Shown one piece after another: positions 1 to 6,477 of a DNA stretch of 7,815 nucleotides. Position 1 is the stretch's first letter. Every line of letters starts with the position of its first letter. Both the position numbers and the translations under genes were made by a program. Below the pieces are notes generated by a model, which was not told the origin of the DNA, searched no databases, and worked only from the letters and a program-made list of their open reading frames with translations. This DNA is from Opitutaceae bacterium (GTDB taxonomy: Bacteria > Verrucomicrobiota > Verrucomicrobiia > Opitutales > Opitutaceae): NCBI GenBank assembly GCA_031254955.1, contig JAIRTK010000021.1:1-7815 (forward strand), given 5' to 3'.

Positions 1-6
1 TCTCGC

Positions 7-31
7 GGAGGCCTCGGAGAGGCCTCCCTAC
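7..31 (-). repeat. REP-type hairpin with GTAG foot (type A)
   Basis: Positions 7-15 and 19-27 form a perfect 9-bp inverted repeat (GGAGGCCTC / GAGGCCTCC) around a 3-base loop. Read on the minus strand it is preceded directly by GTAG (rc of CTAC at 28-31). A GTAG tetranucleotide followed by a palindrome is the known layout of REP sequences served by REP-associated tyrosine transposases (RAYTs). Only one REP is visible here; an inverted partner could lie upstream of the window edge. Confidence 0.6.
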
Positions 32-100
32 CGGCGCTCCCGCGCCCAAGGCTCGTTTCCCATGCGACAGCATCATTAGGAAATGGTCTATAACTGGGCC

Positions 101-284
101 TCATACCCATTCCCAATGAAAATGACTCTTTTGTAGGGGCGTCGCTTGCGACGCCCGGCTTGATAACCGTGCTCCAGCAACGGCCGGGCACCAGCAAAGG
201 CCGTGCGCCAGCAACGGGCTTCGCAAGCGAAGCCCCTACATGGCTTTGCTTCTAAAGTGTGCTTTTCACTGGGAAAGGGTATCA
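101..284. mobile_element. Compound MITE-like palindromic element, copy 1 (type B)
   Basis: This is a non-coding, nested palindrome. The outer ends, 101-132 and 253-284, are imperfect inverted repeats (about 25 of 32 positions match by eye). Inside them sit two inverted GTAG-REPs. The left is GTAG at 133-136 plus a 20-bp hairpin at 137-156; the right is a hairpin at 216-235 followed by CTAC at 236-239. The two hairpins differ by compensated changes (GGGCGTCGC versus GGGCTTCGC stems). The core carries three 17-bp units at 167-183, 184-200 and 201-217. A second copy lies at 7645-7815. There is no transposase gene, so any movement would need a RAYT or transposase supplied elsewhere. No clear target-site duplication was found. 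Confidence 0.75.
167..217 (+). repeat. Three tandem 17-bp units inside type B element copy 1
   Basis: The units are CCGTGCTCCAGCAACGG, CCGGGCACCAGCAAAGG and CCGTGCGCCAGCAACGG, back to back. Each is an imperfect palindrome in its own right (CCGT-GCT against AGC-ACGG with one bulged base). The last GG is shared with the right-hand REP. The copy at the other end of the window has three such 17-mers plus a degenerate 15-mer, so the number of units varies. Confidence 0.8.
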
Positions 285-285
285 T

Positions 286-589
286 AAGCCCCATAAGGCC
301 TCTCCGCCAGCCCCTCCCACTTCATCCCGCCACTCCCATCCGCCACCCCACCCCTATCCCGCCACCCGCCACCCCTTATCTCCCTGCCCGTCCCCTCGCT
401 CCGCCCCCCCGCGCTGCCCCGCTCCCGCGCTGCCCCGCTCTGCCTCCCCTCACTCTGCTCCGCGCCTGCTCTGTTTCGCGCCGCCCACTCCACCTCGCGC
501 CGCCTCCACGCCGCCCTCCGTGCTTTCAGTTTAGATTGAAAATCCCGCGCCGGGCCGTTTACCTGCCGGGCTTGCAAACAGACGCGCCC
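286..589 (+). other. Gene-free pyrimidine-rich leader upstream of the ABC operon
   Basis: From about 290 to 535 the + strand is dominated by C and T with very few G or A. It contains short internal repetition: CCGCCACCC-like units around 340-375, and a perfect tandem duplication of a 16-base unit (CCCGCGCTGCCCCGCT at 408-423 and 424-439). Reading frames cross it only because stop codons are rare in such sequence; their translations are proline-rich low complexity with no domain. From 536 to 589 the composition returns to normal (TTTAGATTGAAAAT, then GC-rich). I see no convincing sigma-70 promoter and no Shine-Dalgarno sequence before the ATG at 590. Similar tracts occur at 2575-2790 and inside the signal region at 4148-4280. 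Confidence 0.6.
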
Positions 590-1357
590 ATGATCGAAGC
601 CGCCGGCCTGACCAAAATCTTCCGCGACAGCAAACGCGGGGAATTTCGCGCCGTGGACGCCTTGAGCTTTCGCGTCGAACCCGGCTGCATCTACGGACTG
701 CTCGGCGCGAACGGCGCGGGCAAAACCACCGCGCTGCGCCTGTTGGCCACGCTGCTCAAACCCACCGCCGGCACGGCCCGCGTGGCCGGCTTTGACATCG
801 CGGCCAACCCGGAGCAAGTGCGCGCCCGCGTCGGCTTCCTGGCCACGAGCACCGCCCTCTACGGACGCCTCACCGCCCGCGAAACCATCCGTTATTTCGG
901 GCGCCTCAACGGCCTCGACGACACCGAGATCGCCGCGCGCACCGAACGCCTCGCCGCCAGCCTCGACATGGCCGGATTCATCGACCGCCGCGTGGAAAAA
1001 TTTTCCACCGGCATGAAACAAAAAGTATCCATCGCGCGGACACTGATTCACGAGCCGCCGGTGATGATCTTCGACGAACCCACCATCGGTCTCGACGTGA
1101 TGGCCGCGCGCGCCATCCTCCACTTCATCCGCGAATGCCGCGCCCGCGGCAAAACCATCGTCTATTCCACGCACACGATGAACGAGGTGGAAAAACTCTG
1201 CGACCGCGTCGGCATCATGCACGACGGACGCCTGCTCGAAGAAGGCGCGCCCGCCGAATTGCGCGCCCGCCACGACGCGCCGGACATGGAGGAAATCTTC
1301 GTGCGCGTGGTGCACCCGGCCCGCCCGCCCGCGCCCGAAAACGGAGGCCGCCCATGA
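590..1357 (+). CDS. natA: ABC-2 type exporter, ATP-binding subunit (NatA-like)
   Basis: A 255-residue cytoplasmic ATPase that would energise the membrane partner encoded next. Visible motifs are Walker A GANGAGKT (39-46), signature FSTGMKQKV (138-146), Walker B VMIFDEP (158-164), D-loop GLD (167-169) and the switch histidine in YSTH (195). The segment GFLATSTALYGRLTARE (82-98), where many ABC proteins have the Q-loop glutamine, has no Gln and resembles NatA-type ATPases. I chose the ATG at 590 because the family's usual N-terminus (IEAAGLTKIF) begins there; upstream residues in the frame are low-complexity Pro/Arg from the pyrimidine tract. No Shine-Dalgarno is seen at this start. The stop overlaps the permease start (ATGA), so translation is probably coupled. 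The ABC-2 exporter class is certain. Sodium export, the NatAB role in Bacillus, is not shown; drugs or polysaccharides remain possible substrates. Confidence 0.9.
   Translation: MIEAAGLTKIFRDSKRGEFRAVDALSFRVEPGCIYGLLGANGAGKTTALRLLATLLKPTAGTARVAGFDIAANPEQVRARVGFLATSTALYGRLTARETIRYFGRLNGLDDTEIAARTERLAASLDMAGFIDRRVEKFSTGMKQKVSIARTLIHEPPVMIFDEPTIGLDVMAARAILHFIRECRARGKTIVYSTHTMNEVEKLCDRVGIMHDGRLLEEGAPAELRARHDAPDMEEIFVRVVHPARPPAPENGGRP
1343..1347 (+). promoter_or_regulatory. Strong Shine-Dalgarno site for the permease gene
   Basis: GGAGG lies 6 bases before the ATG at 1354, inside the 3' end of the ATPase gene. It fixes the permease start. It also contrasts with the other five genes here, whose starts show no comparable site. 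Confidence 0.8.
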
Positions 1358-2568
1358 ACCTCCGCTGGAGAAACCTCTTCACCGTGTTCCGCAAGGAATT
1401 GACGGACACCCTGCGCGACCGCCGCTCGCTGGTTTCCATGTTCGTCGTGCCCACCCTCGTGATGCCCGTGCTGATGCTCGGCATCGCCATCGTGTCGGTG
1501 AAAGTGGTCGGCAAGGCCCGCGACGAATCCCCCGCCGTGATGATCGTCGGGGCGAAAGACTCCCCCGCCGTGCGCGCCGCGCTGGAGAGCAACGAACGTC
1601 TCCGCCTCGTGCCCTTTGCGCCGGATTACAAAGCGCGGATCGCGGCCAAGACGTTGCGCGCGGCGGTGGAGATCCCGGATGATTTCGACGCGGCGCTGGC
1701 GGCGGGGAGGCCGGCGGCGGTGACGATATGCCTGTTCCGGGGCGAGTTCAGGTCGGAGGATTTCGCGGCGGGCGAGCTGGAGCGTTTTTTCGGCGGTTAC
1801 AGAAACCGGCTGGTGCGCGAGCGTCTGGCGGCGCGCGGGCTGGAGGAGACGTTTTTGCGCCCGTTTGAGGTGAGGCGCGAAAACGTCGCGCCTCCCGCGA
1901 AGGTGGGCGGCAATCTCTACGGCGGGCTGGTGCCGTATTTGTTGATCCTGCTCAGCTTCACCGGCGCGATGTATCCGGCGATCGACCTGACGGCGGGCGA
2001 GAAGGAGCGCGGCACGATGGAGACGATTCTGTGCAGCCCGGTCGGGCGCACGGAGCTGGTGCTCGGGAAATTCCTTCTGGTGCTCATGGCGTCGCTCGCC
2101 ACGGTGGCTTGCTCGCTCGGCTCGATGCTGGCGACCGCGCAGGCGGGCAGCGCGTTGCTCACGGGCAAGGCGTTGGGCGCGGCGGGCGGGTTGCCGGCGG
2201 TGAGCTGGCCGGGCGTGCTCGGCGTGTGCGCGCTGGTGCTGCCGCTGGCCGTGTTGTTCTCCGCGATTCTGCTGGCCATCTCGCTGTTCGCGCGCAGCCA
2301 CAAGGAGGCGCAGAGTTATGCGTCGCCGTTGATTTTCATCGTGATCCTTCCGGCGGTGGGCGCGGTGCTGCCGGGCGTGGAGCTTAATGCAAAACTCGCC
2401 CTCGTGCCCATCCTCAACGTGGCGCTGGCGGGCAAGGAAATGGTCGCGGGCCAGTTCCCCGCCGGCATGCTCGCCTTGATTTTCGGCTCGACCAGCCTGT
2501 ATGCCGCCGCCGCGCTGGCCCTCGCCGTGCGGATGTTCAACCGCGAAAGCGTGCTCTTCCGCACCTGA
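1354..2568 (+). CDS. natB: ABC-2 type exporter, permease subunit (NatB-like)
   Basis: A 404-residue integral membrane protein. It has a short basic N-terminus, a first membrane segment at about 28-50, then a large non-cytoplasmic domain (about 52-185). A C-terminal bundle follows with hydrophobic segments near 188-210, 234-260, 286-313, 324-343 and 368-394. The motif DLTAGEKERGTMETILCSP (211-229), just after the second segment, is typical of ABC-2/NatB permeases and probably contacts the ATPase. The start at 1354 is supported by GGAGG at 1343-1347, the clearest ribosome binding site in the window, and by the ATGA overlap with the ATPase gene. Codon third positions switch from mostly C to mostly G over about 1620-2390 and then back. 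The substrate is not determinable. The family assignment is firm; the NatB name rests on architecture. Confidence 0.87.
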   Translation: MNLRWRNLFTVFRKELTDTLRDRRSLVSMFVVPTLVMPVLMLGIAIVSVKVVGKARDESPAVMIVGAKDSPAVRAALESNERLRLVPFAPDYKARIAAKTLRAAVEIPDDFDAALAAGRPAAVTICLFRGEFRSEDFAAGELERFFGGYRNRLVRERLAARGLEETFLRPFEVRRENVAPPAKVGGNLYGGLVPYLLILLSFTGAMYPAIDLTAGEKERGTMETILCSPVGRTELVLGKFLLVLMASLATVACSLGSMLATAQAGSALLTGKALGAAGGLPAVSWPGVLGVCALVLPLAVLFSAILLAISLFARSHKEAQSYASPLIFIVILPAVGAVLPGVELNAKLALVPILNVALAGKEMVAGQFPAGMLALIFGSTSLYAAAALALAVRMFNRESVLFRT

Positions 2569-2886
2569 AAGCAGGTTTCCGCTTCCAGCGCGCCGTTTCC
2601 GTCTGGCCCGCACCTGCCTGCCGTCCGCCTCTGCCGCTCGCCTGCCGCCTGCTCCCACTGCTCGCTCTGTCGCCTGTTCCTGCCGTCTGCCGCACCTGCC
2701 GTCGCCCTCGCTCCTGCCACCACCTCAACGCCGCTCCCGGCGCCTCCGCCGCCCTCGCTCCGCCGCCCAACCTTACGTTCCGATTTTCCGACGATTGCAC
2801 CGCCACCGGTTTTCGCTTGGGTTTTTCTCCTTTCCGTATTTGCCTGCAACTCCCAAGCCTTTCCCGGCCCTTTTGCTCCCGTGCCC
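2569..2886 (+). other. Gene-free pyrimidine-rich gap upstream of the DUF4861 pair
   Basis: This gap holds no supportable gene. From about 2580 to 2770 it is a C/T-rich, A-poor tract rich in CTGCC, CGCC and GCTC words, similar in style to 286-535. The last 110 bases are T-rich (TTTTCC, GGTTTTCGC, GGGTTTTTCTCC). A 7-bp inverted repeat, GCTTGGG at 2815-2821 and CCCAAGC at 2852-2858 with a 30-base loop, ends 28 bases before the ATG at 2887; it could be a leader hairpin or chance. No T-tract hairpin terminator follows the permease gene. No good -35/-10 pair was found, although transcription of the next gene probably starts in this gap. Confidence 0.5.
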
Positions 2887-4146
2887 ATGAAAAAAACCGC
2901 CCGCCCATTCCCGCTCTTTGCCCTCGCATTCACCCTCGCGCTCGCGACCCTCGCGCCGGCCCTTCGCGGCGCCGGAAAATTCACCGTCACCGTCGCGCAC
3001 GACCTCGCCACCGCGCGCCCGGCCGAGACCATCGTCATCCCGTTTGCGGAAGTCAGCCGCCGCCTGCCCGGACTGCTGTTTGACCAAGTCGTCGTGCGCG
3101 ACGCGCGCGGCGCGGTCGTGCCCTCGCAGGCAACGGCGTTTCACCACGTGCACCGCGGCCCGCCGGCCTATCAGGAACTGGTCTTCCAGCACGACTTCGC
3201 CGCCGGCGAAAAAAGCGCGACCTTCACCATCGAAGCCTCCCCCTCGCCCCTCCCGCCCGTCCCGGCAAAAGTCATGGCGCGCCACGTGCCCGAGCGTTAC
3301 GACGATTTCGCGTGGGAAAACGACCGCATGGCGCACCGCATCTACGGCCCCGGACTCGAACTGCCGTCCGCCGGGCCGGACCAAATGACGAGCAGCGGCA
3401 TTGATTTCTGGTGCAAGAAAGTCCGGTATTTCGTCGTTGACGGCTGGTATCACAAAGGCCACGACGGCCTCCACACCGACACCGGCGAGGGCCTCGACAT
3501 GTATGATGTCGGCACCGCGCGCGGCCTCGGCGGCACCGGCGTGTGGGACGGCGCCGCGCTGCACGCCTCGCGCAACTGGCGCACCTGGAAAATCCTCGCC
3601 AACGGCCCGCTGCGCGCCGTGTTCGAGCTGGGTTACGAACCGTGGGACGCCGCGCCCGCCTTCGGCATCACCAACGGCTTCATGGTGTCCGAGACCAAAC
3701 GCTTCACCGTCGATCCCGGCCTCAATGTGGACCAAGTTGAAAGCACGTTCACCTTCCAGCCGCCGCGCAAAGCCCCCGGCGGCGAACTCACCATCGCCAT
3801 CGGCCTGAGCAAGCACCCCGCCAAGACCACCGCCGCCGTGCCGACGAAAAACGAGGCCGGCGCATGGCTCAGCCTCTGGGAGGAGTTCAAAGACCCCGCC
3901 GACGGCAGCCTCGGCGTCGGCATCGTGCTCGACCCCTCCGCGAAATTCGCCGGCTTCGCCGAAACCGCCACCGACCTGCTCATCCTCGCGAAAGTGCAGG
4001 CCGGCAAACCCCTGCGCTACCACATCGGCGGCGGCTGGAACCTGGCCGGCGATTTCAAGACCCGCGCCGACTGGGAAAACTATCTCGCCTCCATCGCCGC
4101 CCGCCTGCGCAACCCCGTGCGAATCTCCTTTGCCCATGAAAACTAA
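2887..4146 (+). CDS. Exported DUF4861-family protein, paralogue 1
   Basis: A 419-residue protein of unknown activity. A lysine-rich start, a hydrophobic stretch (about 8-26) and a small-residue region near 25-30 make an export signal. The mature part begins KFTVTVAHDLATARPAE, fitting a beta-rich extracytoplasmic protein. A central block is almost identical in the neighbouring paralogue: RHVPERYDDFAWEND (132-146), MAHRIYGP, SSGID, WYxKGHDxxH (187-196), GEGLDMYDVG (200-209), RGLGGTGVWDG (212-222) and NWRTW (230-234). The C-terminal part ends with the conserved PLRYHIGGGW. This pattern matches DUF4861, recalled from carbohydrate loci of glycan-degrading bacteria. I infer a role in uronate-containing polysaccharide breakdown from the kduI/kduD neighbours. 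Possibilities include a lyase, hydrolase, binding or mutarotase-like protein. The ATG at 2887 gives a clean signal peptide; GTG at 2881 would add two residues. No Shine-Dalgarno is visible. Confidence 0.85.
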   Translation: MKKTARPFPLFALAFTLALATLAPALRGAGKFTVTVAHDLATARPAETIVIPFAEVSRRLPGLLFDQVVVRDARGAVVPSQATAFHHVHRGPPAYQELVFQHDFAAGEKSATFTIEASPSPLPPVPAKVMARHVPERYDDFAWENDRMAHRIYGPGLELPSAGPDQMTSSGIDFWCKKVRYFVVDGWYHKGHDGLHTDTGEGLDMYDVGTARGLGGTGVWDGAALHASRNWRTWKILANGPLRAVFELGYEPWDAAPAFGITNGFMVSETKRFTVDPGLNVDQVESTFTFQPPRKAPGGELTIAIGLSKHPAKTTAAVPTKNEAGAWLSLWEEFKDPADGSLGVGIVLDPSAKFAGFAETATDLLILAKVQAGKPLRYHIGGGWNLAGDFKTRADWENYLASIAARLRNPVRISFAHEN

Positions 4147-5491
4147 AGCCCCTCCCGCCCCTCCCACCCCTCCCGCCCCTCCCGCCTCTCCCGCCGCCCG
4201 CGTCGCTCGCGCCCCTTCTTCCGTCCGCTTCGTCCGCGCCGCCCGCGTCGCCCGCGCCGCCGTTCTCGCCGCCCCCGCTCGCGCCATCTCCCGCGCCGCC
4301 GCCGCGCTCGCCTTCGCCGCCGCCGTCACCACCGCCCCCGCCGCCGCGCAGGACGCCTTCACCGTCACCGTGACCCACGACCTCGCCACCGCGCGCCCGG
4401 CCGAGACCATTGTCATCCCCCTCAAGGAAGTCCGTGCCCGCATCCCCGGCATGCTGCTCGACTGCGTTGCCGTCCGCGACGCGAAAGGCCGCGTCATCCC
4501 CGCCCAAGTCACCAATTTCACCCCTGGGGCGCGCCCCGTGCTCGGCGACGACCTCGTGTGGCAGCACGATTTCGCGCCCGGCGAGAAAACCGCCGCCTTC
4601 ACCATCGAACGCACCGCCCGGCCCGTGCCCCCCTTCGAGCAAAAAACCTTCGCGCGCCACGTCCCCGAACGCCTCGACGACTTCGCCTTTGAAAACGACC
4701 TCATCGCCCACCGCATGTATGGCCCGGCGCTCGACACCGTGGCCGCCGGACGCTCCCGCATGATCAGCAGCGGCATCGACGTTTGGGCAAAATCCGCCCG
4801 CCACCCGATCATCAACCGCTGGTATCTCAAAGGCCACGACGCCTACCACGTGAACAGCGGCGAAGGCCTCGACATGTATGATGTCGGCACCGACCGCGGC
4901 GCCGGCGGCACCGGCGTCTGGGACGGCGCCCGCATCCACACCTCGCACAACTGGGCCACCTGGCGCATCCTCGCCAACGGCCCCATCCGCACCGTCTTCG
5001 AACTCACCTACGCCCCCTGGGACGCCGACGGCGTGCGCGTCACCGAGACCAAACGCTTCACCATCGACGCCGGACGCAACCTCCACCAAGTCGAAAGCAC
5101 CTTCGCCTTCGCGGGCCGCGACACGCTCACCATCGCCATCGGCCTCTCCAAACCCCGCCGCAACGCCACCCACACCCACGCCTCCGACGCGAAAACCGGC
5201 TGGCTGGCCAACTGGATCACCTACAACCGCCCGCGCGGCGAAGGCAGCATCGGCACCGCCGCCCTGCTCCCCGCCGGCGCGACCCCCGCCAGCCTCGCCG
5301 AGGACAAAGGCAACCACTACCTCCTCACCCCCGCCGCCCCCGGCCAGCCCCTCCGCTACCACATCGGCGCCTGCTGGAGCCAGGACGGCACCGGACGTTT
5401 CCCGACGCAAGCCGCCTGGGAAGCCTACCTCGCCGACTTCGCCCACCGCCTCGCCCACCCGCTCGCCGTGACGCTTTCACCCACCAAATGA
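4136..5491 (+). CDS. Exported DUF4861-family protein, paralogue 2, with expanded N-terminus
   Basis: A 451-residue paralogue of the preceding gene, sharing a 15-residue identical stretch, HDLATARPAETIVIP (81-95), and the core motifs RHVPERLDDFAFEND (174-188), WYLKGHDAYH (229-238), GEGLDMYDVG (242-251), RGAGGTGVWDG (254-264) and NWATW (272-276). It ends with PLRYHIGACW and an aromatic-rich tail like its partner. The N-terminus is odd: about 50 Pro/Ala/Arg-rich residues precede the hydrophobic core (about 53-66), with likely cleavage near AAAQ-DA (71-73). No alternative ATG, GTG or TTG exists in frame between 4136 and the hydrophobic core, so the extension is real unless the frame is wrong. The start overlaps the upstream stop by 11 bp (ATGAAAACTAA) and no Shine-Dalgarno is visible, so coupled translation is likely. 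Biochemical function is unknown. Confidence 0.85.
   Translation: MKTKAPPAPPTPPAPPASPAARVARAPSSVRFVRAARVARAAVLAAPARAISRAAAALAFAAAVTTAPAAAQDAFTVTVTHDLATARPAETIVIPLKEVRARIPGMLLDCVAVRDAKGRVIPAQVTNFTPGARPVLGDDLVWQHDFAPGEKTAAFTIERTARPVPPFEQKTFARHVPERLDDFAFENDLIAHRMYGPALDTVAAGRSRMISSGIDVWAKSARHPIINRWYLKGHDAYHVNSGEGLDMYDVGTDRGAGGTGVWDGARIHTSHNWATWRILANGPIRTVFELTYAPWDADGVRVTETKRFTIDAGRNLHQVESTFAFAGRDTLTIAIGLSKPRRNATHTHASDAKTGWLANWITYNRPRGEGSIGTAALLPAGATPASLAEDKGNHYLLTPAAPGQPLRYHIGACWSQDGTGRFPTQAAWEAYLADFAHRLAHPLAVTLSPTK
4148..4192 (+). repeat. Five 9-bp tandem repeats in the signal-peptide region of paralogue 2
   Basis: The unit GCCCCTCCC occurs at 4148-4156, 4157-4165, 4166-4174 (A for the first G), 4175-4183 and 4184-4192 (one C-to-T change). 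It encodes APP-APP-TPP-APP-ASP in frame. The 9-bp period keeps the reading frame, so copy number could change without inactivating the gene. It is made of the same C/T-rich sequence as the intergenic tracts. Confidence 0.85.
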
Positions 5492-5634
5492 CGCCGCCCC
5501 TCCGCCCGCCCGCGCCATTCGCAAAAAAAAGGAAAAACTGACCCGCCGCGCCATCATGCCGTTTTTTTCGCGCTTCCCTTTTCATTCAACCCGCCAATAA
5601 CCAAAACCCGGAAAACAACACACACATCAACGCC
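5492..5634 (+). promoter_or_regulatory. Leader of kduI with A-tract, T-tract and A/C-rich 3' end
   Basis: An A8 run (5523-5530) and a T7 run (5562-5568) face each other across about 31 bases; CGC-A-tract-GG pairs imperfectly with CCG-T-tract-CGCG. This may be a weak two-way terminator, but there is no strong GC stem. The last 45 bases are A/C-rich (ACAACACACACATC) and lack a Shine-Dalgarno before the ATG at 5635. No clear promoter was recognised. Confidence 0.35.
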
Positions 5635-6456
5635 ATGAAATTCCACTATTCCGCCAGCCCGGAAACCACCAACCGCATGACCACGGAACAACTCCGTGAC
5701 ACCTACCTCATCGAGGGCATTTTCCAGCCCGGCCAACTCGTCGCGCACTACACCGACCTCGACCGCATGCTCGTCCTCGGCGTCTCGCCCGGCGCCGCCT
5801 CGCTCGCGCTCCCCAACGACCCCAAAAGCACCGGCACCGACTACTTCCTCGAACGCCGCGAAATCGGCATCCTCAACCTCACCGCCACCCCCGGCGCCGT
5901 CACCATCGGCGGCGTGAAACACGAACTCGGCCACCTCGACTGCCTCTACATCGGCCTCGGCGAACGCGACGTGGTGTTCTCCGGCGACACCCGCTTCTAC
6001 TGCGTCAGCACGCCCGCCCACGCCAAACACCCCACCGCCATCATGCGCGGCGAGGACATCAAGACCGACCCCATCGGCGACCCCGCCAACGCCAACCGCC
6101 GCGTCATCCGCCGCTACATCCACCAGAACGGCATCAAAAGCTGCCAGCTCGTCATGGGCTGCACCACGCTCGAAGCCGGCAGCGTCTGGAACACCATGCC
6201 CTCCCACACCCACAGCCGCCGCACCGAGGTTTACCTCTATTTCGACGTGCAACCCGGCCAGATGGTCGTCCACCTCATGGGCGAGCCGCAACGCACCCGC
6301 AACCTCATCGTCCACGACCGCGACATCGTGCTCTCGCCCGCCTGGTCCATCCATTCCGGCGTCGGCACCGCCAGCTACCGCTTCGTCTGGGCCATGGGCG
6401 GCGACAACCAGACCTTCGAAGACATGGACGCCGTCGCCATCAAAGACATGCGCTAA
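5635..6456 (+). CDS. kduI: 5-keto-4-deoxyuronate isomerase KduI
   Basis: A 273-residue cytoplasmic cupin-fold isomerase (EC 5.3.1.17) that converts 5-keto-4-deoxyuronate to 2,5-diketo-3-deoxygluconate in the breakdown of unsaturated uronates from pectin and similar polymers. Length is close to the Escherichia coli protein (about 278). Family signatures recalled from that protein are present throughout: YFLERREIG (70-78), NRRVIRRYI (154-162), CQLVMGCTTL, WNTMPSHTHSRRTEVYLYF (185-203), SPAWSIHSGVGT (234-245) and the C-terminal FEDMDAVAIKDMR. The expected metal ligands are all there: His191, His193, Glu198 and His240. The start at 5635 gives the usual N-terminus; TTEQLRDTYLIE aligns with the family's first helix. 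It lies 143 bp after the DUF4861 pair on the same strand and 304 bp before kduD, probably in one catabolic unit. Confidence 0.96.
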   Translation: MKFHYSASPETTNRMTTEQLRDTYLIEGIFQPGQLVAHYTDLDRMLVLGVSPGAASLALPNDPKSTGTDYFLERREIGILNLTATPGAVTIGGVKHELGHLDCLYIGLGERDVVFSGDTRFYCVSTPAHAKHPTAIMRGEDIKTDPIGDPANANRRVIRRYIHQNGIKSCQLVMGCTTLEAGSVWNTMPSHTHSRRTEVYLYFDVQPGQMVVHLMGEPQRTRNLIVHDRDIVLSPAWSIHSGVGTASYRFVWAMGGDNQTFEDMDAVAIKDMR

Positions 6457-6477
6457 AAAAATCACGCAACCTCTATC

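Noticed and set aside
133..239. CRISPR-like repeat-spacer array at the 17-bp units
   Set aside because: The units are contiguous without spacers, are only 17 bp, and lie within a larger palindromic element; no cas gene is present.
88..294. Small minus-strand frame within the first repeat region, and similar small frames at 7485-7670 and 7506-7808
   Set aside because: They are translations of the palindromic type B element and its flanks; shared peptides such as FIGNG come from the repeat itself.
549..571. Operator-like repeat GCCGGGC at 549-555 and 565-571 before the ABC operon
   Set aside because: It is a 7-bp direct repeat in GC-rich sequence and could easily occur by chance; no supporting promoter was seen.
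203..589. Upstream extension of the ATPase frame by 129 codons
   Set aside because: It crosses the repeat element and pyrimidine tract and encodes low-complexity Pro/Arg/Leu; the family N-terminus begins at the ATG at 590.
2773..4830. 685-residue open frame on the minus strand, with further long antisense frames at 1162-2658, 4055-5458, 5554-6582, 6770-7660 and 266-1315
   Set aside because: They lie opposite well-supported genes and arise from strong C-ending codon bias on the + strand. Their translations are Gly/Ala/Val/Arg-rich with no domain motif.
5520..5572. Intrinsic terminator between the DUF4861 pair and kduI
   Set aside because: The T7 run is not preceded by a GC-rich stem; only A-tract to T-tract pairing with mismatches is possible, so it is noted in the leader entry and not called as a terminator.
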